Positions 23,301-35,112 of a stretch of 64,000 nt of DNA are shown here, one piece after another. How positions within the stretch are numbered: the first letter of the stretch is position 1; each line of letters starts with the position of its first letter. The position numbers and the translations under genes are program-made. The stretch is from Rhizomys pruinosus. Taxonomy: Eukaryota > Chordata > Mammalia > Rodentia > Spalacidae. The stretch spans positions 4,151,053-4,215,052 of the forward strand of contig VZQC01002907.1 in the NCBI GenBank assembly GCA_009823505.1. The letters are read 5' to 3'. The notes under the pieces are model-generated. The model was not told where the DNA came from and ran no database searches. It saw only the letters and a list, made by a program, of their open reading frames with translations.

Positions 23301-26300
23301 ATGTGGGTGCTGGGGATCGAACCCGGGTCCTCTTCAAGAGCAGTCGGTGCTCTTAAACACTAGGCTATCTCTCCAGCCCCCCTTTTTTTATTTTTATTTT
23401 TTTTGGCTTTTCGAGACAGGATCTTCCTGTAGCCCCAGCTATCCTGGAACTTACTCTGTAGACCAGGCTAGCCTTGAACTCACAAAGATCCACCTGCCTC
23501 TGCCTCCCGAGTGCTAGGATTAAAGGTTGTGCTACCATGCCCGACTCCCATTGGTTCTTGTCAATTTTTAAGTTTTATGCTTATTGACAGAGGGTATTTT
23601 AAGCCCTTGTGCTTCAGAATGAGTGTGTTTCTAGAAATTCAGCTTTCTCTGGTCTTTTCTTTGGTCTTAGATTCGGGAAGAGGCTCTGTCAGGCAGAGGA
23701 GAGGTCGTGGCTGCTCTGGAACAACTGGTGCTGATGGCTCCCTCGGCAAAGGAGTCTGTTTACCAACCCAGGAAGGTTAGTATGCCTCTATTGTAGACTA
23801 AGTGACTGTCACTCTTTGAATCCTGCTACAGGGCTGATGGCACTTTTGTTAAGATCTGAACTTTGTTGGAAGAGGAGACCATGACTGTTTTCTGTGTCCT
23901 TATGTTTAGCTCTATTAGCTGTTTCCAGGGGGCATTCATGAACGTGAGTGTTCAGGAAACTTACATGTTTGCCACATGATTTCATGAAAATGGGAACAAA
24001 CACTGTCTTGACTTATGGTTTGTTCCCACAGGGTGTGCTAGAATATCTGTCTGCTTTTGATGAAGAAACTGCAGAAGTTTGTTCCCTGGACTCTCCTCCT
24101 CCTCCTCCTCTTGTTCTCCCTTCGGTAGAAGAGGAAGCAGTGTTTGAATCAGAGCTTGAGGGGTTATCAGAGGCCTGTGATGATTCAGTGTTAGCAGATG
24201 ACAATCTTGGGGAGGGAACCATTGGTATGGAATCCAGCCAGCAGGAACCCGTGACTAAGCCAGGCCTCACACACCTGAACAGCTCTCCTTGTTACTACTT
24301 CTACCAAGGTGAGGGGCCCTGAGGAGGAGCATTAGGGTGTCTCAGAGGTATTTGAGGGGGCATGACCTGGCACCCGAACAGAAGGTATCTTCATTATGTC
24401 CTAGGGGTGGGTCAGTGCCTTTCACCTGCAAGTGAGAGTGGCAGGCCTAGCTGGGAGAGGGCCCATGGTGAAGGCTGGCCAAGACTGTTGTGTGATAGAA
24501 CTCTTGTCTTCAGCGGAGGATGGACAGCACATGTTCCTGCACCCAGTCAATGTGCGCTGCCTTGTGCGAGAATATGGCAGCCTGGAACAAAGCCCAGAGA
24601 AGATCTCAGCAACAGTGGTAGAGATTGCTGGGTATTCCATGTCTGAGGTAAGGGTCTACCATTAGAGGACAAGGGATGGGACTTTGGGTTAGGCATTCTC
24701 ATTGTAAGGCTACAAACTTTTTGGGTCATTTATTTATATTTGTTCTTGTTGTTGGCTATGGAGCCAAGGATGGATAACCTTGAACTCCTGATCTTCCTGC
24801 CTCTACCCACCAAGTGCTAGTATTTGTTTGTTTATTTCTTGTGGTGCTGGGTAACAAACCAACCAACCCAGGTCTTTCTGTGTGCTAGACATACACTGCC
24901 AACCTTTATTTTTTAAGTCTGTTTTAGTTGGTAGCAGTCCTCTGTTTTTTTTTAAATGGTAGATGCTTCTCTTTGACTGTGGTAAGGCGCTGTTCTAGTC
25001 TGTCTTCCATTGCTATGACAAAACACTGACCAACACCAAGTTTGGGAGGAAAGGGTTTATTCAGCTTACATCTCCTGGGTCACAGTTCATCACTTAGGGA
25101 GCCCAAGGCAGTAACTCAGGGCAGGAACCTGGAGGCAGGAGCTGAAGCACAAGCCATGGAGGACTGCTGTTCACTGGCTTGCTCGCTACTAGCTTGCTCT
25201 CTGGCTCATGCCCAGCCTGCCTTCTTATACTGTCACTGCTCAACAATCAAGACAATACACCACAGATGTGGCCACAGGCCAAACCAATGGAGCCAATTCC
25301 CCAACCGAGGCTCCCTCAACCCAGGTGTGTCAAGTTGACACCAAAGCTATCCAGCACAGGCGCTATCTAGTAACTGCGTTTATAGTGCCTCCTGCATCTT
25401 CAGTTTATTTTTTGTGGTTTTGGGGAATTGATGTTTCCCTTTTTTTCAAGATGGAATTTATTCTTGATTTTCTTTTTATTGCTTGGGAGAAATGTTCAAA
25501 AACCTGGAAAGTCCTTGAATACTTTAGGGTAGGTCATACAGGTTTCAAGGACGGTTTTAGCTTGGCTGATAGGTTTATTGCCTGACAATTCATGTATATG
25601 AATTTCTGACATTTAGTAAATATCCTAGTATTAATTGCAGAATGGTTACAGCCAGCGTTGCATCAAATAGAAGAAACAAAACTTAAAAGGGCTTTGGTTC
25701 TCACTGTTCCAGGACACGCTTCATTCAGTGTAAATTGTCTTTATCCTTTCTCTTCCTTCCTTGTTATAGTTCTGTCATTGCTTCCTATTTCCCATGGTGG
25801 TTTTTTCTTTGTTCTCCCCCCCCCAACAGATACCCTATGTTCCCTGTCCTCTTTCCAGTTGTAAGTCCTAGGAAATTAGAAATAGCTGGTCATGGGCTAG
25901 AGAGATGGCTCAGTGGTTAAGAGCACTGACTGCTCTTGCAGAGGACCCAGGTTCGATTTCCAGCACCCACATGGCAGCTAAGAACTGCCTTTAAGCCAGG
26001 CAGGCGTGCTGGCACACACCTTTAATCCTAGCACTTAGAGGCAGAGGCAGGCGGATCTTTGTGAGTTCAAGTCCAGCCTGGTCTACAGAGTGAGTTCCAG
26101 GCCAGCTGGGGCTATAGGGAGACCCTGTCTCAACAAAAGACAAAAAAATTAAATTAAAAAGAAAAAGGGGGGCTGGAGAGATAGCCTAGCGGTTAAGAGC
26201 ACCGACTGCTCTTGCAGAGGACCCGGGTTCGATCCCCAGCACCCACATGGTGGCTAAGAACCGTCTGTAGCTCCAATTCCAGGAGAACTCCAGTTCCAGG

Positions 26301-29300
26301 GGAATCGACACCCTCTTCTGACCTCCGCAGCATTGCACAACACGGGTGCACAAACCTGCATGCAGACAGTGCATTCATACACATACAAAAATAAATAAAA
26401 TTAAAAAAAAAATTAAAATAAAATGGAGGAGGGGCTGAAGAGATGGCTCTTAACCACTAGGCTATCTCTCCAGCCCCCACTTTTTGCACGACACGGGTGC
26501 ACAGACCTACATGTAGACAGTACGTTCATACACATACAAAAATAAATAAAATTAGAAAAAAAAATATTAAAATAACTCATTTCTTAAAAAAGAAAATAAA
26601 AGAAAAAAAGGGGCTGGAGAGATGGTCTAGCGGTTAAGAGCACCGACTGCTCTTGCAGAGGACCTAGGTTCGATCCCCAGCACCCACATGGCGGCTGAGA
26701 ACCTCCTGCCATTGCCGGGTGTGGTGGCGCACAGCTTTAATCCCAGCACTGGCAGGCAGAGGTAGGTGGATCTCTGTGGGTTCAAGGCCAGCCTGGTCTA
26801 CAGAGGGAGCTCCAGGATACCTGGTACTAAAACGGAGACCCTGTCTCTGGGCTGGAGAGATGGGCCTAGCGGTTAAGAGCACCAACTGCTCTTGCAGAGG
26901 ACCCAGGTTCGATCCCCAGCACCACATGGTGGCTAAGAACCGTCTGTAACTCCAATTCCAAGAAAACTCCAGTTCCAGGGGAATCCGACACCCTCTTCTG
27001 ACCTCCGTGGCATTGCACGACACGGGTGCACAGACCTACATGCAGACAGTATGTTCATACACATACAAAAATAAATAAAATAAAATAAAATAAATAATAA
27101 AATAACTCATTTCTTTAAAAAAATAAAAAGAAAAAGGGGCTGGAGAGATGGCCTAGCGGTTAAGAGCACCGACTGCTCTTGCAGAGGACCTGGGTTCGAT
27201 CCCCAGTACCCACATGGCAGCTGAGAACCGTCTGTAACTCCAGTTCCAGGGGAATCCGACATCCTCTTCTGACCTCCGCGGCATTGCACAACACAGGTGC
27301 ACCAACCTGCATGCAGATAGTACATTCATACACATATAAAATAAATAAACATTAAAAAAAAGATTTTAAAAAGAAAAAGAAATAGCTGGCCATTTGACAT
27401 TAGATTCAGTTTACTCACTTGTAGCTCAGTTAAAAAAAAAAAGCTGAATTTGATTGCTTGTTCTAACTGTAGGCTAATCCATAGTTTCTTTTTGGCTTTT
27501 TTTTTTTTTTTAATCTTTTCTATCTGTATGAATGTACTGTCTGCTTGTAGGTTTGTGCACCCGTGTCGTGCAGTGCCCCAGAGGTCAGAAGAGGGTGTCG
27601 TATTCACCTGGAACTGGAGTTAAAGACAGCTCTCAGCTGCCGTGTGGGTGCTGGGGATCGAACCAGGGTCTTCTGCAAGAGCTCTTAACTGCTAGGCCAT
27701 CTCTCCAGCCCTGTTTGGCTTTTAAAAACAGTAACTTGGGGCTGGAGAGATGGCCTAGCAGTTAAGAGCATGGACTGCTCTTGCAGAGGACCCGGGTTCG
27801 ACCCCCAGCACCCACATGGCGGCTGAGAACTGTCTTTAACTCCAGTTCCAGGGGAATCTGACGCCCACTTCTGACTTCCGCAGCATTGCACAACACGGGT
27901 GCACAAACCTACATGCAGACGGTACATTCATACATATAAAAAATAAAAAATTAAAAACATAAAATAGTAACCTGTACACTACTCTTGATTCCCAGTGCTG
28001 TGAATGTTGTGTGTGTGTGCTGTTGGAAGTCTAAGCTGGGACCCTTTGCTCTTGAGAAGTTGAATATTGGTTCTGTTTTCAATGTAGGATGTCAGACAGC
28101 GTCATCGGTATCTCTCTCACCTACCGCTCACCTGTGAGTTCAGCATCTGTGAACTGGCTCTACAGCCTCCTGTGGTCTCTAAGGAAACCCTAGAGATGTT
28201 CTCAGGTGAGAAAACACTGCTTTGCTTCTCTTTGTACTGGGATTCAAGCACTCATGTGGATAGAAACCTAGATTAGGAGGGGATTTATGGAGCTGCTTCC
28301 TGAATCCTTATCGCCTCGCCTGAATGAAACCATGCATCTGTCTAGTCCAGCTGGACCCACTTCTGTGCGCTTATGTAAGTCATCTATGGAGAGTTAATGG
28401 CAGAGTGACCTTGCTTTCTCACACTTGATCAACCCACAGATGATATTGAAAAGAGGAAGCGTCAGCGCCAGAAGAAGGCTCGGGAGGAACGCCGCCGGGA
28501 ACGCAGAATTGAAATGGAGGAGAACAAGAAACAGGGCAAGTGTAAGTTTTTTTTGTTTTTAATTTATTTATTATTTTATTTTTTTAATTTTTTTTTATTT
28601 TTATTTATTTCTGTATGTGTATGAATGTACTATCTGAATGTAGGTCTGTGCACCCGTGTCGTGCAATGCTGTGGAGGTCAGAAGAGGGCCTTGGATTTCC
28701 CTGGAACTGGAGTTCTCCTGGAATTGGAGTTTCAGATGGTTCTCATTCGCCATGTGGGTGCTGGGGATCGAACCCTGGTCCTCTGAAAGAGTGGTCGGCA
28801 CTCTCAACCGCTAGGCCATTTCTCCAGCCCAATTTATTATTTTTTTTTGGTCTTTTTGAGACAGAGTCTACCTGTAGCCCCAGCTGTCCTGTAACTCGCT
28901 CTGTAGACCAGGCTGGCTTTGAACTCACAAAGATCCGCCTGCCTCTGCCTCCTGAGTGCTATTATTAAAGGCGTGTACCACCAGGCCTGGCTACAAGTGT
29001 AAGTTTAAGAGCTCTCATCTTTGATTAGATCTGCTGTGCATAATTCTGTGAAGGCTCCTGGCCCAGGAACCAGGCCGTTTGCTTGTGCTCCACCATTTTT
29101 TGTCCCTTAGTTTCTTCCTGTGAGTCAGGAGAGTACTTCCTTTAGAGGCTTGTTCAGTATTAATGAACTCATACAGGTCAAAATGTAACACACATAGCAT
29201 GTATTGAGGATGAAGACGAAATCCACTGTTGCACAGTGAGTGAATAAAAACCTGTGCCAGAGGAGGGAATTGGAGTACTGTTGAAAGGGCTGGGGCACTT

Positions 29301-31656
29301 GTCTTGTGATTTGTTCATTTGTAGATATCATCTCTGACTGTTGAAGGGGATAGCTCTACCTTGAGTCCCAGGAGTGCCTGACGAAGTAGAAAGCACAAGC
29401 AGGAAGTTAGGCTTAAGAGAACTGTGTTGTGCCAGTGAGCAGTCTTCTGATCTGATTCTCCAACATAAGTTTCATTAAATCCAGGGGATTAATGTGATTT
29501 GAGGGCTTGGTTATGCACTAGAAAACAAGGATTTGAGCTGGGCATGACCATTTAGACCTTGGGAAGTAGAGGATCTTGAGTTCAATGCCAGCCTGGGCTT
29601 CATAGTGAGTCCATATCCACCATGGGCTATATAATGAAACCCTTCTGGGGGAAAAAAAAACAAACATTGAAAGGAAAATAAGGACTTGAGTCCTTGACTT
29701 TAGCTTTTGCGATTCCATACAATATGACAAACAAGGTTGGGTTGGTTTTTGTTGTTGTTGTTTTTTCTCTCTTTTTTTGAGAGGGTTTCCCTTTAGTCCC
29801 AGCTGGGCTGGAATTTATTATGTAGACCAGGCTGGCCTTGAACTCACAGAAATCTGCCTGCCTCTGCCTCCCGAGTGCTGGGATTAAATCGTGCACCACT
29901 ATGCCCTACTGAAGGTTTACTTCTTAAAATGGAATAAAAGAGTCTGGAAGATCACTTGCTGCTCTGCAGAGGACCTGAATTTGGTTCTCAGCACCCACAC
30001 ATCTGTAAGTTCAGTTTCAGGGGGCTTTGACACCCTTTTCTGGCTTCCATTGGCACTAGATAGCCACATGATACACATTATATACATACAGGCAAAACAC
30101 TCATACATATAAATTTTTTTTTTTTAATCTTTTTGAGACAGGGTCTCCTGTTCCCAGGTGGCCTGGAGCTCACTTTGTAGACCAGGCGGGCCTTGAATTC
30201 AGAGATCCACCTGCCTCTGCCTCCCAAGTGCCAGGATTAAAGGCGTGTGCCACCACGCCCAGCCATACATATAAATTAAGTGTAGGCTTGGACTTCAGAA
30301 CTTTGTACCTGAAACACAATTGAACTTTGAGTAAACAAATGTTTCAGGAACAGTTTGTTGTTGTTGTTGTTGTTGATTTTGTTTCCCCTGCTCCCTTTTT
30401 TTCTTTGAAATCAAGTCATTCATGCCTTGTTTTCCAGGCTAATCTGAGCTTGAGTAATCACTCCTACTTCATTTTCCTAGGTACTAGGATTGCAGGGATG
30501 TGACAGCAACCCTACTAGAAGAGTACTTTTTCTTTTAACTTTTTTTTTAGAGACAGAGTCCTCCCTATAGCCCCATCTGGCCTGGAACTCAGAGATCCTC
30601 CTGCCTTCTGCCTCCCAAGTGCTAGCTAGGATTAAAGGAGTATGCCAACATGCCCACCCAGCTTAAAGAAGGTTCTTAGCCACCATGTGGGTACTGGGAA
30701 TGGAACCTGGGTCCTCTGCAAAAGCAGTCAGCACTCTTAACCACTGAGGCATCTCTCCAGCCCCTCTTTTATCTTACTACAGAAATATTCAGCTAAGTAG
30801 AAATAGCAGTAAAGAGCTAGGCGTGGTGGCGCACGCCTTTGATCCTAGCACTTGGGAGGCCGTGGCAGGCAGATGTTTGTGAGTTCAAGGCCAGCCTGGT
30901 CTACAGAGTGAGTTCCAGGACAGCTGGGGCTACAGGGAGACCCTGTCTCGAAAAGACCAAAAAAAAAAAAGCAGTGGGCTGGAGAGATGGCCTAGCGGTT
31001 AAGAGCGCCGACCACTCTTGCAGAGGACCCGGGTTCGATCCCCAGCACCCACATGGCGGCCGAGAACCGTCTGAAACTCCAATTCCAGGAGAACTCCCAG
31101 GGGAAATCTGACACCCTCTTCTCTGACCTCCGCAGCATTGCATGACACGGGTGCACAAACTGCATACAGACAGTACATTCATACACATACAAAAATAAAT
31201 AAAATAAAAAAAAATTTAAAAAAAAGCAGTAAAATAAACTGTCATGTAAAAGGAACAGTCATGTTTTTCATCCAGCCTCAGTAATGAATAGAGTAAGGTT
31301 TTTTTGGTTGTTGTTGTTGGTTTTTTTTTTTTTTTTGGGGGGTCTTTTTGAAACAGGGTCTCCCTGTAGCCCCAGCTGTCCTGGAACTTGCTCTGTAGAC
31401 CAGGCTGGCCTTGAACTCACAAAGATCCGCCTGCCTCTGCCTCCCAAGTGCTAGGATTAAAGGTGTGCGCCACCACACCTGGCTTAGAGTAAGGTTTTTA
31501 TGTTATTTACTTAGTACATTATTTACATTGCCTTCTTTCTTTTCTATTTTATTTTTTGTCTTTTTGAGACAGGGTCTCTGTAACCCCAGCTGTCCTGGAA
31601 CTCTTTACACCCACACACACACACACACACACACACATAGCAGGCTGGCTTCAAAC

Positions 31657-31705
<49 letters not shown>

Positions 31706-34700
31706 CAGGCTGGCCTCAAACTCAGATCTGCCTGCCTCTGCCTCCCAAGTGCTGGGATTAAAGGCGTGCCACCACAGCCAGTTTAAACCCTTTTTCTTTT
31801 TCCATTTTGATTTTAAGTATGTATACATACCCTCTACCCATATACCAAAAGTCTGAAAATAAATGGTAGGTTAATTCTAGAACCTGTTTAGGGATTCTCG
31901 ATATAAGAGCACAGCTGCTTTCAGATCATGAGGAATATAAAACATTAACATTTCTCAGTTTGCCTTACAACTGCATACTTGGCGCTGGCATCCACAGATG
32001 AGGGATACTATTTGTTGTTTGTTTTTCTGGGACTGTGTTACTTCACTTAGCATAATGGCTTTGAGTTCCATTCATTTACCTGCAAAGTTCATGATGTCAT
32101 CTTTTTTTTTAATGATCGTATGATTTGATCATTTATTATCATCTTTACTGCTGTATAGAACTCCATTGTATAGATGTACTAAATAATCTCTTTTATTTTT
32201 TTTATGTGTATGAATGTACTGTCTGCATGTAGGTGTGTGCACCCGTGTCGTGCAATGCTGCGGAGGTCAGAAGAGGGTGTCAGATTCCCCTGGAACTGGA
32301 GTTAAAGACGGTTCTCAGCTGCCATGTGGATGCTGGGAATCAAACCCAGGTCCACTGCTCTTAACCACTAGGCCATCTCTTCAGCCCCCCAAATATTCTC
32401 TAGCCACTCGTCAGTTGAGGGGCACTTGGGTTGGTTCCAGCTCTTTGCTATTGTGACGAGAACTGCAATAAACATGGCTACGCATGTATCTCTGTGGTAG
32501 GATGAGTCTTGTGGGTATATACCCAGGAGTGGTATGGCTGGGTCAGGTGGTAGGCTCATTTTGAGTCTTTTAAGGATTCTCCACACTGTTTTCCATAGTG
32601 GTTGTACAAGTTTACATTCCCATCAGCAGTGGATAAGTGTTCCCCTTTCCCCACAACCTCTCCAGCATTTGGTATCATTTATTTTTCTTGATACTAGCCA
32701 GTCTTATCGGAGTGAGATGATATCTTAAAGTAGTTAAACCCATTTTTTAAAATTATTTAAAAAAATGAAAATTATAATCAACTTACCCATTTTTCTAGTG
32801 CTGGAACTCACTCTGTAGACAGGCTGGCCTTGAACCTAGCACAAAAGACAAAAAAGACAAAGAATTTGATAATGGTTATAAATGTGAGATTTAAAGCTTC
32901 TGTCTGTGTCTTTTTGGCTAACTTCCTCTATTAAAAATTTTTTGAAGAATTGTATAAATAGCCCTATCATTGACATTTCTTTGCAGATCCTGAGGTCCAC
33001 ATTCCTTTAGAGAATCTACAGCAGTTTCCTGCCTTCAATTCCTATACTTGCTCATCTGACTCGGCTTTGGGTCCTACCAGCACCGAGGGCCATGGGACCC
33101 TCTCCCTTTCTCCTCTTAGCAGAAGTCCAGGTTCCCATACAAGTAAGTATATTTAATTTACCTACTGGCTAGACCTTAAAGCACTGGCGTCTGAATTTAA
33201 AACTCTGACCAACTTAGCATGATGTAGTATTCAGGTGAAAAAATACTTTCATTAGTCCTAAGCTATGCCAAATTTTTGCTATTTGATTACCCTTTACCCT
33301 TGGGTATAGTGACTTAGGCCATGCTAGCTTCCAAAAACCTCACTAAGCAAGAGAGTAAAACCTAGATTGTTTCCTCTGACCCATCCAGGTTTTTGTTTTT
33401 TGTTCTTGAGACAAGGTCTTGGTAGCTCAAGTTGACCTAGAATTGTTCAGGTAGCCCTGATTGGCCTTGAATTTAACTCTGGGTCCAAGAAGGTCTTAAA
33501 CTTAACCCCAGTCTCCAAAATTACTGGGATTATAGGCATGCATGCACCACCTCACCAGGCTTGACTCAGCTGTTTTATTAATTTTTATATGTGAGCATCT
33601 TTGTTACATCATTTTATTGTAATTTTTTTTAATTTTTATTTTTTTATTTTTTGAGACAGGGTCTCCCTTTAGCCCCAGCTGGCCTGGACCTCGCTCTATA
33701 GACCAGGCTGGCCTATAGATCCGCCTGCCTCTGCCTCCTGACTGCTGGGGTTAAAGGCTTGCGGCACCACACCCGGCCTTATAATACTATTTTTTTTTTT
33801 TATTAATTTTATTTATTTCTGTATGTGTACGAATGTATTGTCTGCATGCAAGTCTGTGCACCCGTGTCGTGCAATGCCGCGGAGGTCAGAAGTGGGCGTC
33901 GGATTCCCCTGGAGCTGGAGTTCTCCTTGAGTTGGAGTTTCAGACGGTTCTCAGCCGCCATGTGGGTGCTGGGGATCGAACCCGGGTCCTCTGCAGGAGC
34001 GGTCGGCACTCTTAACCGCTAGGCCATCTCTCCAGCCCCATTATTTTAAAATATTTTATGAGTATTGCCTATGTGTGTTTAAGTGCACCTGTGTCATGCA
34101 GTGCCCACAGAGGTCAGAAGGTGTTGGATCCCCTGGAACTAGAGTTACGGATGGTTGTTAGTCATCATATGGGTGCTGAGAATTGAACCTGGGTCCTTTG
34201 TAAGAGCATCCAGTGCTCTTAACCCAAGACATATCTCTCTTTAGCCCTTGTAATGTTATTTATAAGTAGCAAAAAAGAAATAGCCTAGGGCTGGGAGAGA
34301 TGGCTCAGAAGTTAAGAGTGCACTTATGTATACATGCAGGCATAACACTCATACATATAAAAATAGATAAAAATTAAAAAAAAAAGCCTACAGGATGAAA
34401 AGTAGAGAAACAGCCAAGTTACATTTATGGTGTGAAGTACTTCATGCTTACTGAACAAAGAAATAGCAGTCTTCATGAACTAATGGTAAGATGATTAAAA
34501 AAAAAAACAAAACAAAAACTAGCCAGATGTGGTGGCACATGCCTTTAATTCCTAGCACTGGAGGCAGAGGTAAGTGGATCTCGGTGAGTTCAAAGCCAGC
34601 CTGGTCTACATAGCTAGTTCCAGGGAAGCTGGAGCTACAGGGAGGCCCTGTCTCAAAAGATCAAAAACAAAAAGGATCATTTGGGGTGGATTAAAAAATA

Positions 34701-35081
34701 AAAACTAGTGCTCGCTTCAGCAGCACATACACTAAAATTGGAATGATACAGAGAAGATTAGCATGGCCCCTGCACAAGGATGGCACACAAATTTGTGAAG
34801 TGTTCCATATTAAAAAAATAAATAAAAATGAAAACTAAAAATAGCATTGGAAAACTAAGTTTCATTGTGGCTTTATATGTGTAACTACATACAGTTATAT
34901 TGGGGCAAGTATTTTCCAAACTGGTAATAATGTTCCTGTAGCTGGGTGTGGTGGCCCACACCTTTAATTCTAGCACTCAGGCAGAGGCAAGGTGGATCTT
35001 TGTGAGTTCAAGGCCAACCTGGTCTACAGAGTGAGTTCCAGGACAGCTGGGGCTGCAGGGAGACCCTGTCTCAAAAATTCC

Positions 35082-35112
<31 letters not shown>

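Larger units (their letters stand above)
21263..23670 (+). other. RNF10: RNF10 intron 7
   Basis: 21263-21440 is unique. B1 (-) 21448-21606, four B2 copies listed separately, B1 (+) 22500-22610, B1 (-) 22680-22790 and B1 (-) 23391-23546. 22160-22495 and 23550-23670 are unclassified. Confidence 0.7.
24648..28087 (+). other. RNF10: RNF10 intron 10
   Basis: 24648-24990 is mostly unique with a faint B1 remnant. 25360-25890 is unique, with a short poly(C) at 25818. Then B1 (+) 25993-26150 and a cluster of B2-type copies from 26169 to 27963. Confidence 0.7.
28542..32986 (+). other. RNF10: RNF10 intron 12
   Basis: B2 and L1 listed separately. B1 (-) 28841-28993, B1 (+) fragment 29533-29650, B1 (-) 29762-29912, an older B2 (+) 29941-30112, B1 (-) 30113-30265, B1 (-) 30540-30660, B2 head fragment (-) 30662-30764, B1 (+) 30814-30960 and B1 (-) 31327-31485. 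A B1 (-) at 31556-31785 is expanded by two (CA)n tracts. 29000-29530, 30270-30530 and 32735-32986 hold nothing recognisable. Confidence 0.7.

Noticed and set aside
23948..24322. 124-residue open frame starting at 23948 as a separate small protein
   Set aside because: It is exon 9 of RNF10 with in-frame intron 8 sequence in front.
34708..34812. Functional U6 snRNA gene
   Set aside because: Multiple substitutions in conserved U6 positions, an A-rich 3' flank and no visible snRNA promoter.
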